DNA from: Alphaproteobacteria bacterium | GTDB taxonomy: Bacteria > Pseudomonadota > Alphaproteobacteria > Micropepsales > Micropepsaceae | Assembly (NCBI GenBank): GCA_019242395.1 | Contig: JAFAVP010000280.1 | Span: 1 to 43,828, forward strand | Direction: 5' to 3' | DNA: 43,828 nt | Part shown: positions 33,329 to 41,661 of the stretch, one piece after another | Numbering within the stretch: the stretch's first letter is position 1 | Layout: every line of letters begins with the position of its first letter | Translations under genes and position numbers: made by a program | The notes under the pieces: model-generated | Database searches by the model: none | Seen by the model: the letters and a program-made list of their open reading frames with translations, nothing else | Told to the model about the DNA's origin: nothing

Positions 33329-35856
33329 TCCCCCGAGGGACCTACCGGTTACAATTTCACAAAGGATTTCCATTCTCCGCCGCCCTTCCGCTGGCCCCAT
33401 ATTTCCAGCAATTTGGGATCAGCCACCTGTACTCGTCCCCGATTCTCACGGCGCGAACCGGATCGATGCACGGCTACGATGTGGTGGACCATTCCACGAT
33501 CAACGCCGAACTGGGTGGCGAAAAGGGTTTCCGGCAACTCGCATCCGAACTCCGATCGCACGGTATTGGCATTATCCTGGACATCGTTCCAAATCACATG
33601 GCGGTCGACCCGGCAAACCGCTGGTGGATGGACGTGCTCGAGCACGGCCGTCGAAGCGCATACGCAGAGCATTTCGACATCGACTGGGATGCTCTGAATG
33701 GGAAAGTGCTGCTTGCTCTGCTGGGAAAGCCTTACTGGCAGGCCGTGGAAGACGGCGAATTGCGGATCGCCCGAGACCATATATCCGGCAAATCGCACGT
33801 TGCGTATTTCGACAAGAGACTTCCCTTGCGGCCGGAAGACCAAGCCATCGATCCGGCCGACGCAGCGGCGCCCGCTGCGCTCCACACGCTCCTGGAGCAG
33901 CAACACTACCGGCTTGCGTGGTGGCGCACAGCGAACGACATCATCAATTGGCGCCGTTTCTTCGATGTCTCGGATTTGATCGCTTTGAAGCAGGATGCTG
34001 CAGGTGTGTTCGAGGCTAGCCACGCGAAGATATTCGAACTCTATCGGAGTGGGCTAATTGATGGCCTCCGGATCGATCACATCGACGGGCTGGCAGATCC
34101 CGAAGGTTATTGCCGGAGGCTGCGCAATGAGCTGGTCAGGCTGGCAGCGGAGCGGCCCCGGGCTGACCCCCACCCGTACATTGTTATCGAAAAGATCCTT
34201 GGCAGTGGCGAGACGCTGGCCGCGGATTGGGGCGTTGATGGCACCACCGGTTACGACTTTATGGACGAAGTATCCTCACTACAGCACGAGCCGGACGGCG
34301 CGGAGCCGCTTGCCAGGCTTTGGCACGAAGTCAGCGGCCGTCCGGCTGAGTTTGAGGGGGAGGAAATTGTTGCCCGCGCCGGGATCATCGAAGGTTCGTT
34401 CGAAAGCGCCCTGAGGCACACGGTAACGGCATTTCAGGACCTGGCAGCCTTGTCGAAGGACGGGCGGGACGTAACCGAAGCCTCCTTCCGCCGTAGTTTG
34501 ATTCTTCTCCTGCAATGCCTGCGGGTTTATCGAACGTATGCTGGAGCTGGAGCGTCTTCCCCAACACGCCAGCTGTTCGGCAGAGCTGTCCGTCACGCCT
34601 GCCGTCTGGCAGGGCCTGGGGATCAGGCAGCGATCGCTTTCATCGCAAGCACCCTAGATAGGGTTACTCCGGAAGGCGCAGAGGCCGTTCGCCGCTTTAA
34701 TCATCTCTCGGCGCCCGTAGCAGCGAAGGCCGTGGAGGACACCGCCTTCTATCGCTATGGGCGGCTCCTGTCCCGCAACGACGTCGGGTTCAGTCCAGGT
34801 ACTTTCTCGCGCAGCTTGGCTGGTTTCCATGAAGCGATGGCTGAGCGAGCCCGGCATTTCCCGCACGCGTTGCTCTCGACGGCAACGCACGATCACAAGC
34901 GGGGCGAGGACGTCCGGGCGCGGCTGGCGGTACTTAGCGAAATTCCCCACGAATGGGAGACTGCCACCACAACCTGGAAAGAAATGAACTACGGCCGCCG
35001 CCCCGAGCGACTAACGCCCGGGGACGAATATCAACTCTATCAGATGCTGGTGGGCGGCTGGCCCCTTGACCTAGAGGCGCGGAACGGGCCCTGCCTGTCT
35101 GCTTTCCGTGATCGGGTTCTCGGCTGGCAGGTCAAAGCACTGCGCGAAGCCAAGCTCTGCACGTCCTGGCTTGATCCCCACGAAGAATATGAAAACCAGG
35201 CGCAAGATTTTTTGCGATCGATTCTCGACCCAAGCATCTCGGCAGAGTTTCTCGACAGCCTGAGGACCTTCGTTCACCGGGTTTCAGCAGGCGGCGCCAT
35301 GAACGGCCTCGTCCAGGCGACGCTGCGTTGCACCGCGCCCGGCGTACCCGATTGTTACCAAGGAGCAGAGTTCTGGGATTTCTCGCTTGTCGATCCAGAT
35401 AATCGGCGGCCGGTGGACTATGGTACTCGAGCCGCGGCACTAAAGGCAGAATTTCCTCTGAAGCTTCTGTCGCACCATTGGCGCGACGGGCGGGTGAAAC
35501 AAGCGTTGCTAGCCGCGCTCCTCCGGCTTCGACGACAGTATCCCGGGTTGTTCGAGGAGGGCGGCTACCACCCAGTGAATGTGGTAGGTTCCCAAAGCGA
35601 TCACGTGCTGGCCTTCGAGCGGCGATCAGGGTCCAGATCTATGATCGTGGCTGTGGCGCTACGCTGTGCCTCCGCCTGCATAGACCTCCCCCGGCCGAAG
35701 GATGGGTTTTGGGAAAATACCGAAGTCGTCTTGCCCGCCTCGGTCGACGGTAGCTTGGAGGACATCCTTTGCCACTCCCGTCACACCGAGGAAGGCGGGC
35801 TTTCGTGTGGAAAGCTGTTCGCGTGGCTGCCGGCAGCGGTCCTCGTTTCGAGTTAG
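33325..35856 (+). CDS. treY: TreY, maltooligosyl trehalose synthase
   Basis: This 843-residue GH13_26 enzyme turns the reducing-end alpha-1,4 bond of maltodextrins into the alpha,alpha-1,1 bond of trehalose. It opens with IPRGTYRLQFHKGFPFSAAL and has LYSSPILTARTGSMHGYDV. The active site is D251 in DGLRIDHIDGLADP, E289 in YIVIEKILG and the third Asp in LSTATHDHKRGEDVRARL. VPDCYQGAEFWDFSLVDPDNRRPVD is the typical C-terminal signature. It is the last gene of the operon. Its stop overlaps the convergent Crp/Fnr gene by 4 nt, so no terminator fits between them. Confidence 0.95.
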   Translation: MIPRGTYRLQFHKGFPFSAALPLAPYFQQFGISHLYSSPILTARTGSMHGYDVVDHSTINAELGGEKGFRQLASELRSHGIGIILDIVPNHMAVDPANRWWMDVLEHGRRSAYAEHFDIDWDALNGKVLLALLGKPYWQAVEDGELRIARDHISGKSHVAYFDKRLPLRPEDQAIDPADAAAPAALHTLLEQQHYRLAWWRTANDIINWRRFFDVSDLIALKQDAAGVFEASHAKIFELYRSGLIDGLRIDHIDGLADPEGYCRRLRNELVRLAAERPRADPHPYIVIEKILGSGETLAADWGVDGTTGYDFMDEVSSLQHEPDGAEPLARLWHEVSGRPAEFEGEEIVARAGIIEGSFESALRHTVTAFQDLAALSKDGRDVTEASFRRSLILLLQCLRVYRTYAGAGASSPTRQLFGRAVRHACRLAGPGDQAAIAFIASTLDRVTPEGAEAVRRFNHLSAPVAAKAVEDTAFYRYGRLLSRNDVGFSPGTFSRSLAGFHEAMAERARHFPHALLSTATHDHKRGEDVRARLAVLSEIPHEWETATTTWKEMNYGRRPERLTPGDEYQLYQMLVGGWPLDLEARNGPCLSAFRDRVLGWQVKALREAKLCTSWLDPHEEYENQAQDFLRSILDPSISAEFLDSLRTFVHRVSAGGAMNGLVQATLRCTAPGVPDCYQGAEFWDFSLVDPDNRRPVDYGTRAAALKAEFPLKLLSHHWRDGRVKQALLAALLRLRRQYPGLFEEGGYHPVNVVGSQSDHVLAFERRSGSRSMIVAVALRCASACIDLPRPKDGFWENTEVVLPASVDGSLEDILCHSRHTEEGGLSCGKLFAWLPAAVLVSS

Positions 35857-36650
35857 GCGCTAGCCGCAAGGTGAATGCGCGCGCCGCCATTCTCCAACCG
35901 CCGAGCGGAGACGTGTGGGACGTGGAAGTCGGCGATGTTCCGCAACTGGCTGACATCCAACAGCCGCGCCGTCCCGCCTTTCACCTCCACAAGACCGTCT
36001 CTCCTCAGCTGCTGCAGGGTGCGGTTCAGATGGACGATGCTCAGCCCGAGTGCATCGGCGATGATTTCTTGGGTCAGCGGGAGGGGCAGCCAATTCTCAC
36101 TTGCGAGCCCCACGACCCTCAGCCTGTAGTGTATCTCCAGGATGAAGTGCGCCACGCGTTCGTAGGCCGTTTGCCGGCCAATACGAACCATCTGGTTTAG
36201 AAGGTACCCTTCGTCCGTGCTCGCGCTCATCAAAGTAGCGGTCGTCAAGCCGGGATACGAGTCAGGATGCGTTAGAACTGCCTCGCCAAGCGCCGCGGCG
36301 TTGGAAATGGTAGCGCGGGTCAGAGTGACTGCGGAGCAAAGTGCCACGGCCTGGGGACGCAGACAAAGGCCGTAGACGTCGCCAGGCAGAATAAAGTCAA
36401 AAATTTGGCGCCGCCCATCGGACAGGTAGCGCTGCCGGCACGCCCATCCGGCCAGCAGCAGCCGGGGATGCTCCAGCCTTTCACCTTGGCCAATCAATTC
36501 GGTCCCAGCGGCAAGCCTTTCCGGAGTCTCGGAAAGGTTCCGCAGCAGCTCTGTTTCGTCGGGCGCCAGATCGGCAAACTGAGAAAATCGCCGGACAATC
36601 AGTTCAGCTTGGTCAGGGTATTCGGGATCTATGGCAGGAAGGCGTGACAT
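35853..36650 (-). CDS. Crp/Fnr-family transcription regulator
   Basis: This 265-residue regulator has an N-terminal cyclic-nucleotide-type sensor domain (about 20-150, with LAAGTELIGQGERLEHPRLLLAGWACR and DFILPGDVYGL). A C-terminal winged helix-turn-helix follows (about 190-245, LTQEIIADALGLSIVHLNRTLQQLRRDGLV). It lacks an FNR-type N-terminal cysteine cluster, so it is unlikely to be an Fe-S oxygen sensor; the ligand is unknown. ATG 36650 is preceded by a weak GGAG at 12 nt. A longer frame from 36749 would translate through the upstream hairpin and looks unconserved. The gene converges on treY with a 4-nt overlap; control of the glucan operon is possible but unproven. Confidence 0.88.
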   Translation of the reverse strand: MSRLPAIDPEYPDQAELIVRRFSQFADLAPDETELLRNLSETPERLAAGTELIGQGERLEHPRLLLAGWACRQRYLSDGRRQIFDFILPGDVYGLCLRPQAVALCSAVTLTRATISNAAALGEAVLTHPDSYPGLTTATLMSASTDEGYLLNQMVRIGRQTAYERVAHFILEIHYRLRVVGLASENWLPLPLTQEIIADALGLSIVHLNRTLQQLRRDGLVEVKGGTARLLDVSQLRNIADFHVPHVSARRLENGGARIHLAASA

Positions 36651-36677
36651 GTCAGCCGATAACTCCAAGCAATCAAC

Positions 36678-36699
36678 AAGGGGCCCAATCGGGCCTTTT
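36678..36699 (+). terminator. Candidate intrinsic terminator on the plus strand
   Basis: A GGCCC/GGGCC stem (36682-36686 with 36691-36695) with an AATC loop is followed by TTTT (36696-36699); two G-U and two A-U pairs can extend it. It lies beyond the 5' end of the Crp/Fnr gene. It could end plus-strand read-through from treY, or act as a leader hairpin of the regulator mRNA on the other strand. Confidence 0.45.
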
Positions 36700-36720
36700 C
36701 CCCTGTCGAATGGCACCCGT

Positions 36721-36794
36721 TCCAATTTGGAAACGACGGTGCGCACCAATTGTTTCAGGTGGCGGGAAGGTTTCGTTCGCGACCAATCCGCGAA
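36721..36794. promoter_or_regulatory. Dyads upstream of the Crp/Fnr gene (possible operator region)
   Basis: Two inverted repeats lie in the gap between the regulator and the lipoprotein gene: the palindrome TCCAATTTGGA (36721-36731) and TTCGCG/CGCGAA with a 7-nt spacer (36776-36794). Neither matches the FNR or CRP consensus. The second could also be a weak 3' hairpin of the lipoprotein operon. Confidence 0.3.
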
Positions 36795-36806
36795 ACAAGG
36801 AAGATT

Positions 36807-37460
36807 TCAACCAGCCCCTCGAAGGCTGCCCCGCGGACCCTGCATCGTCCATGTGACGAGCGCTTCAGCCATGTCACCCGCGGCCTGACCGAAAGCTGCT
36901 GTTATGCTGGGCAGGTCGTTTGCAGAGGTTGGAACTTCGCGCTGGATTTCCGTGCCCCGAACAAGGTCGTGGGTGGGTGCGGCCACAAGCTTGGCGGCAA
37001 CGGCGACCTTTATCTTGGGGGGCGAATCAATAACTTCGTAGTAAGCGTGGAAGTTACGAATCTCCGTGGCAAGCACGTAGTCCGCCCGCAAACCTCCTCC
37101 CTCTCTTCCTACCGCTGAGACAGTCTGGCTCACCTCAAAGGCCTCTATCAGCAAGGATTGAAGCAGTAGCGGCAACCGGTCAGTCCATTGCGCATTTGCG
37201 AAGAAGTCCATCAGGTTGGGCGCGCGCTCTAAGGCAATACGCTGAGTATCCAAGACCTCTGGGGTCACTGGTTGCGCGACGACCAGCTGCCAAGGCAAAG
37301 GCGGCCCCTGCCGCATGGCAGAAAGGGCTGGGTGCAAAGCATAAATTTGCGGCGCCGGTGGAGGGCCGATCAAGTTCGTTCCGCAACCTGCTAGTACTAG
37401 AGCGGTGCCGCTCGTGAAGACAGCACGCCTGGTCAACTCCAAGGACGATCCAGCTTTCAT
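36807..37460 (-). CDS. PqiC-like ABC-transport auxiliary lipoprotein
   Basis: This 217-residue protein has a lipoprotein signal with lipobox LVLAGC (C26), preceded by a twin-arginine-like RRAVFTSG. The rest fits the ABC_trans_aux/PqiC family: an IYALHPA strand near the start, LVVAQPVTPEVLDTQRIAL and LLLQSLLIEAFEVSQTVSAV. Known members are outer-membrane lipoproteins that work with MCE-protein lipid transporters. It is the last gene of the mlaE-mlaF-mlaD run and overlaps mlaD by 4 nt, so it is probably the periplasmic or outer-membrane partner in place of MlaC/MlaA. Confidence 0.87.
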   Translation of the reverse strand: MKAGSSLELTRRAVFTSGTALVLAGCGTNLIGPPPAPQIYALHPALSAMRQGPPLPWQLVVAQPVTPEVLDTQRIALERAPNLMDFFANAQWTDRLPLLLQSLLIEAFEVSQTVSAVGREGGGLRADYVLATEIRNFHAYYEVIDSPPKIKVAVAAKLVAAPTHDLVRGTEIQREVPTSANDLPSITAAFGQAAGDMAEALVTWTMQGPRGSLRGAG

Positions 37461-38338
37461 TTCGGCGTGTACCCCTCCCTGCGATCGCCAAACAACAAGC
37501 GGGTTGGTTCGCGCTCCAATTGATTGGACAAATGATTCAGATTTCCAATCAGATTGCTGATGTCGGCGCTCAGTTGCCCGATCTGCGCACTCGCAATGGA
37601 GGCGTCCACATGCTCCGCCAATCGTCCGATGCCGAGGACAGCTGTGTTGATCGATCCGATGGCCTGATCAGCATGGCCAAGCGTCGTGTGGAGATCGGCA
37701 AGATCGGTTTTCAACCCTGCGGATGCGCCATTAAAATTGCGTAGGGTCGCATCGATGTCTGCAGACCGCGCGGCTAGCGTGCCGGTGGTGGTTCGAAGAT
37801 TGCCCAAGATATCTGCGATAGCAGAACGGTTGGTATCCTTGAGGACATCATTCAGCCGATCCGCGATCTTGTTCAGCTTCGCGACGAGCACAGGCGCAGA
37901 CTGCTCCAGTTGCTGCAGAGTAGAAGGTTTGGATTTGATGGTGGGATATTCGCCCCAAAATTGAGGCGTTAACACCGGCGCCTTTTTCGAGCCGCCATCA
38001 ATTTCGACGTAAGAGCCGCCCGTCAGCCCCTGACTCGCGATCGAAGCGACAGAGTCCGCATGAATCCTTAGTGTGGGATCTATCTGCATAAGCACCTGGA
38101 CACGCCGGGGATCGTTCGAGTCGAAATTCAGTTTGGCGACACGCCCGACCTCGATGCCATTGTACCGCACGCTCGTGCCCGGCCCCAGTCCCGAGACGGA
38201 TCCGGAGAAGAATGTCTGATAGTATGCATATTCCTGAGCATACTGAGCACCTGTCAGCCAGAGCAGCGCCACCACCAGCCCAAGCACCAGCGCCATGATG
38301 AAAACGCCGACGGCCACATAGTTGGCTTTGGTTTCCAT
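37457..38338 (-). CDS. mlaD: MlaD-like MCE-domain lipid transport protein
   Basis: This 293-residue protein has one N-terminal membrane helix (about 9-29, YVAVGVFIMALVLGLVVALLW). One MCE domain follows (about 38-118: FFSGSVSGLGPGTSVRYNGIEVGRV...GLTGGSYVEIDGG). A long helical C-terminal region (about 140-290) carries many small-residue heptads. MCE proteins bind the ABC permease and form a hexameric ring or tube that passes phospholipid across the periplasm. It begins 12 nt after mlaF and overlaps the lipoprotein gene by 4 nt. Its helical tail is longer than that of E. coli MlaD (183 residues in all). Confidence 0.93.
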   Translation of the reverse strand: METKANYVAVGVFIMALVLGLVVALLWLTGAQYAQEYAYYQTFFSGSVSGLGPGTSVRYNGIEVGRVAKLNFDSNDPRRVQVLMQIDPTLRIHADSVASIASQGLTGGSYVEIDGGSKKAPVLTPQFWGEYPTIKSKPSTLQQLEQSAPVLVAKLNKIADRLNDVLKDTNRSAIADILGNLRTTTGTLAARSADIDATLRNFNGASAGLKTDLADLHTTLGHADQAIGSINTAVLGIGRLAEHVDASIASAQIGQLSADISNLIGNLNHLSNQLEREPTRLLFGDRREGYTPK

Positions 38339-38350
38339 CGAGTTCTCCTG

Positions 38351-39133
38351 TTAAGCAACGGCCAGCGCCGCGCGGCCCCGGGCGCCGGAAAAATACTCGT
38401 GAATCCACGGGTCCGGATCGTGGAGCAGTGTCGGAATCGTTCCCACCTTAGTTTTCTTATTCACCAGCACCGCAATTCGGTCGGTGATGGCGCGTAGGCT
38501 GTCGATATCGTGGGTCACCATAAAGACGGTGAGTCCGAGGCTTTCCTGGAGGCTGCGCACCAATTCGTCGAACTGGTTGGCAGAAATCGGATCGAGGCCG
38601 GAGGTCGGTTCGTCCAGGAATAACAGTTCGGGGTCAAGCGCCAGTGCTCTCGCAAGTCCTGCACGTTTAACCATGCCACCCGACAGTTCCGATGGATATT
38701 TCTGCGCTGCATCCTGCGGAAGGCCAACAAGCGACAGCTTCATCGCCGCGATTTCGTCCATCAGTTCCTGGCTCATATGCGTGTAGCGGCGCAAAGGCAC
38801 TTGGATGTTTTCAGCCACTGTCTGAGAGCTGAAAAGAGCCCCGCCTTGGAAAAGTACGCCCCAGCGGACCTGCAGGCCTTTAAGATCTTCTGCATCGATG
38901 CCAGCCGTTTCGACTCCTAGCACTTCGACACTACCGGACACAGGACGGTTCAAGCCGATGATGGAACGCAGCAACACGGACTTACCGGTTCCGGAGCCAC
39001 CAACGACGCCCAGCACCTCACCACGCATGACATCCAGATCAAGATGATCATGGATGACCTTGCCATTGAACGCGTTCACCAGGCCGCGAACGCGGATCGC
39101 TACATCATCCTTGCCGTTGCCGCCGCTGGTCAT
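38351..39133 (-). CDS. mlaF: MlaF-like ABC transporter ATPase
   Basis: This 260-residue ATPase powers the MCE lipid transporter. The Walker A motif is GGSGTGKS (45-52), the signature LSGGMVKRAGLARAL is near 149-163, Walker B LLFLDEPTSGLDP near 170-182, and the H-loop VTHDID near 207. FQGGALFSSQTVAENIQVPL at the Q-loop is characteristic of MlaF/Ttg2A proteins. It overlaps mlaE by 4 nt and is followed by mlaD. Confidence 0.95.
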   Translation of the reverse strand: MTSGGNGKDDVAIRVRGLVNAFNGKVIHDHLDLDVMRGEVLGVVGGSGTGKSVLLRSIIGLNRPVSGSVEVLGVETAGIDAEDLKGLQVRWGVLFQGGALFSSQTVAENIQVPLRRYTHMSQELMDEIAAMKLSLVGLPQDAAQKYPSELSGGMVKRAGLARALALDPELLFLDEPTSGLDPISANQFDELVRSLQESLGLTVFMVTHDIDSLRAITDRIAVLVNKKTKVGTIPTLLHDPDPWIHEYFSGARGRAALAVA

Positions 39134-40290
39134 ATGCCAATGATCGAGAAAAGAATGGAGAATGCCGCGTCAAACGTAATGATAAGGAAAATCGATTCAA
39201 CCACGGAACGTGTTGTGAGTCTGCCCACGCTTTCTGCGTTCCGCTCGACCCGCAGGCCCTCGAAGCACCCGACGAGGCCAATAAGGAACGCAAAGACCGG
39301 CGCCTTGATCAACCCTACAAGTAGCGTCTTGTAGGTGATCGCCTGCTGTAGTTCCCGCATGAAAACCGGAACGGTGATGTGCAGGTCGAAATAACACATC
39401 ACCAGTCCGCCAATGAGACCAACCATGTCCGCATAGAAGGTGAGCAACGGCAGGGCGATGACAAGGCCAAGCACCCGGGGCAGTACCAGCACTTCCGCGA
39501 TGTTGAGGCCCATAGTCTCCATCGCATCGATTTCCTCGTTCACGCGCATCGTGCCGATATGCGCTGTGAAGGCAGAACCGGAGCGGCCCGCCACGATGAT
39601 GGCGGTAATGAGGCCCCCCAGTTCGCGCAGAAACCCGACACCCAGAAGGTCGACGGTGAAAATTTCAGCGCCGAAGCGGTGCAACTGATCGGCGCCCTGA
39701 TATGCGAGCACCACGCCTACCAAAAACGCGAGAAGTCCTACGATAGGCAGGGCGGTAAGGCCTGTCTCCTCGATCTGCCGCACGAACGCGGGTAGCGGCA
39801 GCTCGCGGCGCGGTGCCAGAAGGGCTTCGGTTGCTTCAACGGTCACCCGCCCGAGGAAGCCGAGCATCCCATAGCCCTGACCAAGCGCATGCATGGTCCC
39901 GCGGCCGAGGCTCTCCAGAAACGGCACAAAGCCGCGCGGCCGCGAAGCATGCCTGAGAGCTATGACCTTCTCACCTTCCATTTTTTGAAGAAGGGCTCCA
40001 TAACGATCAGGCAGGACGAAGCCACGCACGCGAACACCGGAGCTTTCCAGCTCGCGTTTTTCCCGAAGCAGCAACCAAGCCCCGGCACTGTCCAGTTCCG
40101 TGATCCCCCTGCCGTCGATCTCTGCTTCCCGCACGTTCTCAGGTCGCACGCCATGAAGTAGTTGGTCGAGACGGGAGGATTGCCCCACATTCCATTCGCC
40201 TGTGGGGAGCAAGCGGAGCACATTCTGGCGCCACTCGATGCGCAGATCGGCAAGCGATTCGTCGGGTTTGGCGAGCGGCCGATTCCTCAT
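39130..40290 (-). CDS. mlaE: STAS-MlaE fusion, MCE-system permease
   Basis: This 386-residue protein joins an N-terminal STAS-like domain (about 15-105, with IDGRGITELDSAGAWLL, the usual STAS serine loop) to the MlaE permease (about 120-386). MlaE segments are LGVGFLRELGGLITAIIVAGRSGSAFTAHIGTMRVNEEIDAMETMG, the family's most conserved block, and GLRVERNAESVGRLTTRSVV. In E. coli the STAS protein MlaB is separate and stabilises the ATPase; here it is fused. It starts 5 nt after hutF ends, so it probably shares that transcript. Confidence 0.93.
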   Translation of the reverse strand: MRNRPLAKPDESLADLRIEWRQNVLRLLPTGEWNVGQSSRLDQLLHGVRPENVREAEIDGRGITELDSAGAWLLLREKRELESSGVRVRGFVLPDRYGALLQKMEGEKVIALRHASRPRGFVPFLESLGRGTMHALGQGYGMLGFLGRVTVEATEALLAPRRELPLPAFVRQIEETGLTALPIVGLLAFLVGVVLAYQGADQLHRFGAEIFTVDLLGVGFLRELGGLITAIIVAGRSGSAFTAHIGTMRVNEEIDAMETMGLNIAEVLVLPRVLGLVIALPLLTFYADMVGLIGGLVMCYFDLHITVPVFMRELQQAITYKTLLVGLIKAPVFAFLIGLVGCFEGLRVERNAESVGRLTTRSVVESIFLIITFDAAFSILFSIIGI

Positions 40291-40295
40291 GACGG

Positions 40296-41645
40296 CTATT
40301 CGAGCACGGATTCGATGGCGCGGCGATAGCGGATGGCAATCTCGTCACGCGCCAAATGCTTCCCCTGCTGCACCAGCTTTCGGCCGCCACGCCAAACACA
40401 ATCGATCCTCGCGCCCGCGAAAATCCAGCTGTCCAAAATGGCGTCTCCGGCGCGGCCGAAGAGGGAGGGATGATGGGCATCCAGACTCACCAGATCGGCC
40501 GGGCCCCCTTCGCGGATGCCGCCCACGGGCTGTCCGAGGGCCTGCGCGCCGCCTGCGAGTGCAGCGTCAAACAAACGCCGGCCGGTCGATTCTCCCTCGC
40601 TGAGGGCCAGGACGTTGCGTGAGCGATTCTTCAAGCGCTGCCCATATTCGACACTGCGCAATTCTGCAGCCACATCGATGTAAACGTTGGAATCGGTGCC
40701 TACGCCGATACGGCCTTGCTGCTGCAAATACTCGGCAGCCGGGAAAATGCCGTCTCCAAGATTTGCTTCTGTCACGGGACACAATCCCGCAATCGCACGT
40801 GTCTTCGTCAGCGCCGCTGTTTCTGATGCCGTGAGATGGGTGGCGTGCACCAAACACCAGCGCTCGTCCACATCCGCGTGCGTGAGCAGCCATTCGACGG
40901 GACGCTGACCGGACCAGGCAGTGCAATCGTCGACTTCTCTGGTCTGCTCCGCAGCATGGATGTGGATGGGGCCGCCTCGCGCCATTGGGGTGATGGCCTT
41001 CAGTTCGCAAGGCGTCACCGCCCGAAGAGAATGCGGCGCTACCCCGAGGTTTGCGTCGACGAGCGCTAACACGGCTTTGCGACTGGCCTCCATCAACGCG
41101 ACAAACTGGTCCACGGTGTTCAGAAAACGCCGCTGTCCAGAGGTTGCCGCCGCCCCTCCGAAATTGGAATGCGCATAGAAGACAGGTAGCAACGTCAGTG
41201 CAATGCCGGTTCGCTCGGCAGCGGCAGCGATCCGTTCGGCGGTTTCGCCAAGGTTTGAATAGGGCTGTCCGGCTGCGTCGTGGTGCAGATAGTGAAATTC
41301 GCCAACGCGCGTGAATCCGGCCTCCAGCATCTCGACATAGGCTTGTGCCGTGATCGCCTCGATCTGCTCCGGCGTGAGCTTGTCGAGAAACCGGTACATC
41401 ACCTCGCGCCATGTCCAGAAATTATCGCCCTCCGGCCCACGGACTTCCGCCAGCCCCGCCATGCCCCGCTGGAACCCGTGGCTGTGGACATTACAAAGGC
41501 CGGGAATCGCGATCGCATGCCGCTCATCATCTGCGGCAGCGTCAACGCCCGTTTCGATCTTGACGATCCGCCGATGCGAGATCGACAGCCGCACGTTCCG
41601 CGTCCACCCCGACGGGAGAAGCGCTGTTTCGAACCACAGAGCCAT
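40296..41645 (-). CDS. hutF: HutF, N-formimino-L-glutamate deiminase
   Basis: This 449-residue amidohydrolase deaminates N-formimino-L-glutamate to N-formyl-L-glutamate and ammonia, the fourth step of the five-step histidine pathway. Metal and active-site motifs are H54-S-H56 in [34 protein letters not shown] and [29 protein letters not shown] is typical of HutF. ATG 41645 gives the family N-terminus [14 protein letters not shown]; ATGs at 41654 and upstream are possible but would run into hutI. No ribosome site is visible, so translation may be leaderless or poorly initiated. It is divergent from hutI and heads a run with the mla genes. Confidence 0.93.
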   Translation of the reverse strand: MALWFETALLPSGWTRNVRLSISHRRIVKIETGVDAAADDERHAIAIPGLCNVHSHGFQRGMAGLAEVRGPEGDNFWTWREVMYRFLDKLTPEQIEAITAQAYVEMLEAGFTRVGEFHYLHHDAAGQPYSNLGETAERIAAAAERTGIALTLLPVFYAHSNFGGAAATSGQRRFLNTVDQFVALMEASRKAVLALVDANLGVAPHSLRAVTPCELKAITPMARGGPIHIHAAEQTREVDDCTAWSGQRPVEWLLTHADVDERWCLVHATHLTASETAALTKTRAIAGLCPVTEANLGDGIFPAAEYLQQQGRIGVGTDSNVYIDVAAELRSVEYGQRLKNRSRNVLALSEGESTGRRLFDAALAGGAQALGQPVGGIREGGPADLVSLDAHHPSLFGRAGDAILDSWIFAGARIDCVWRGGRKLVQQGKHLARDEIAIRYRRAIESVLE

Positions 41646-41648
41646 AGC

Positions 41649-41660
41649 GTACATATGCAC
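41649..41660. promoter_or_regulatory. Near-palindrome between hutF and hutI (candidate operator)
   Basis: GTACATATGCAC is a 12-bp inverted repeat with one mismatched pair, centred in the 16-nt gap between the two divergent start codons. A regulator bound here would cover both translation starts. It is not an exact match to any HutC site known to me. Confidence 0.35.
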
Positions 41661-41661
41661 C

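Noticed and set aside
35853-36650. FNR-type oxygen sensor
   Set aside because: The N-terminal region lacks the cysteine cluster needed for a 4Fe-4S centre, so only the broad Crp/Fnr family is claimed.
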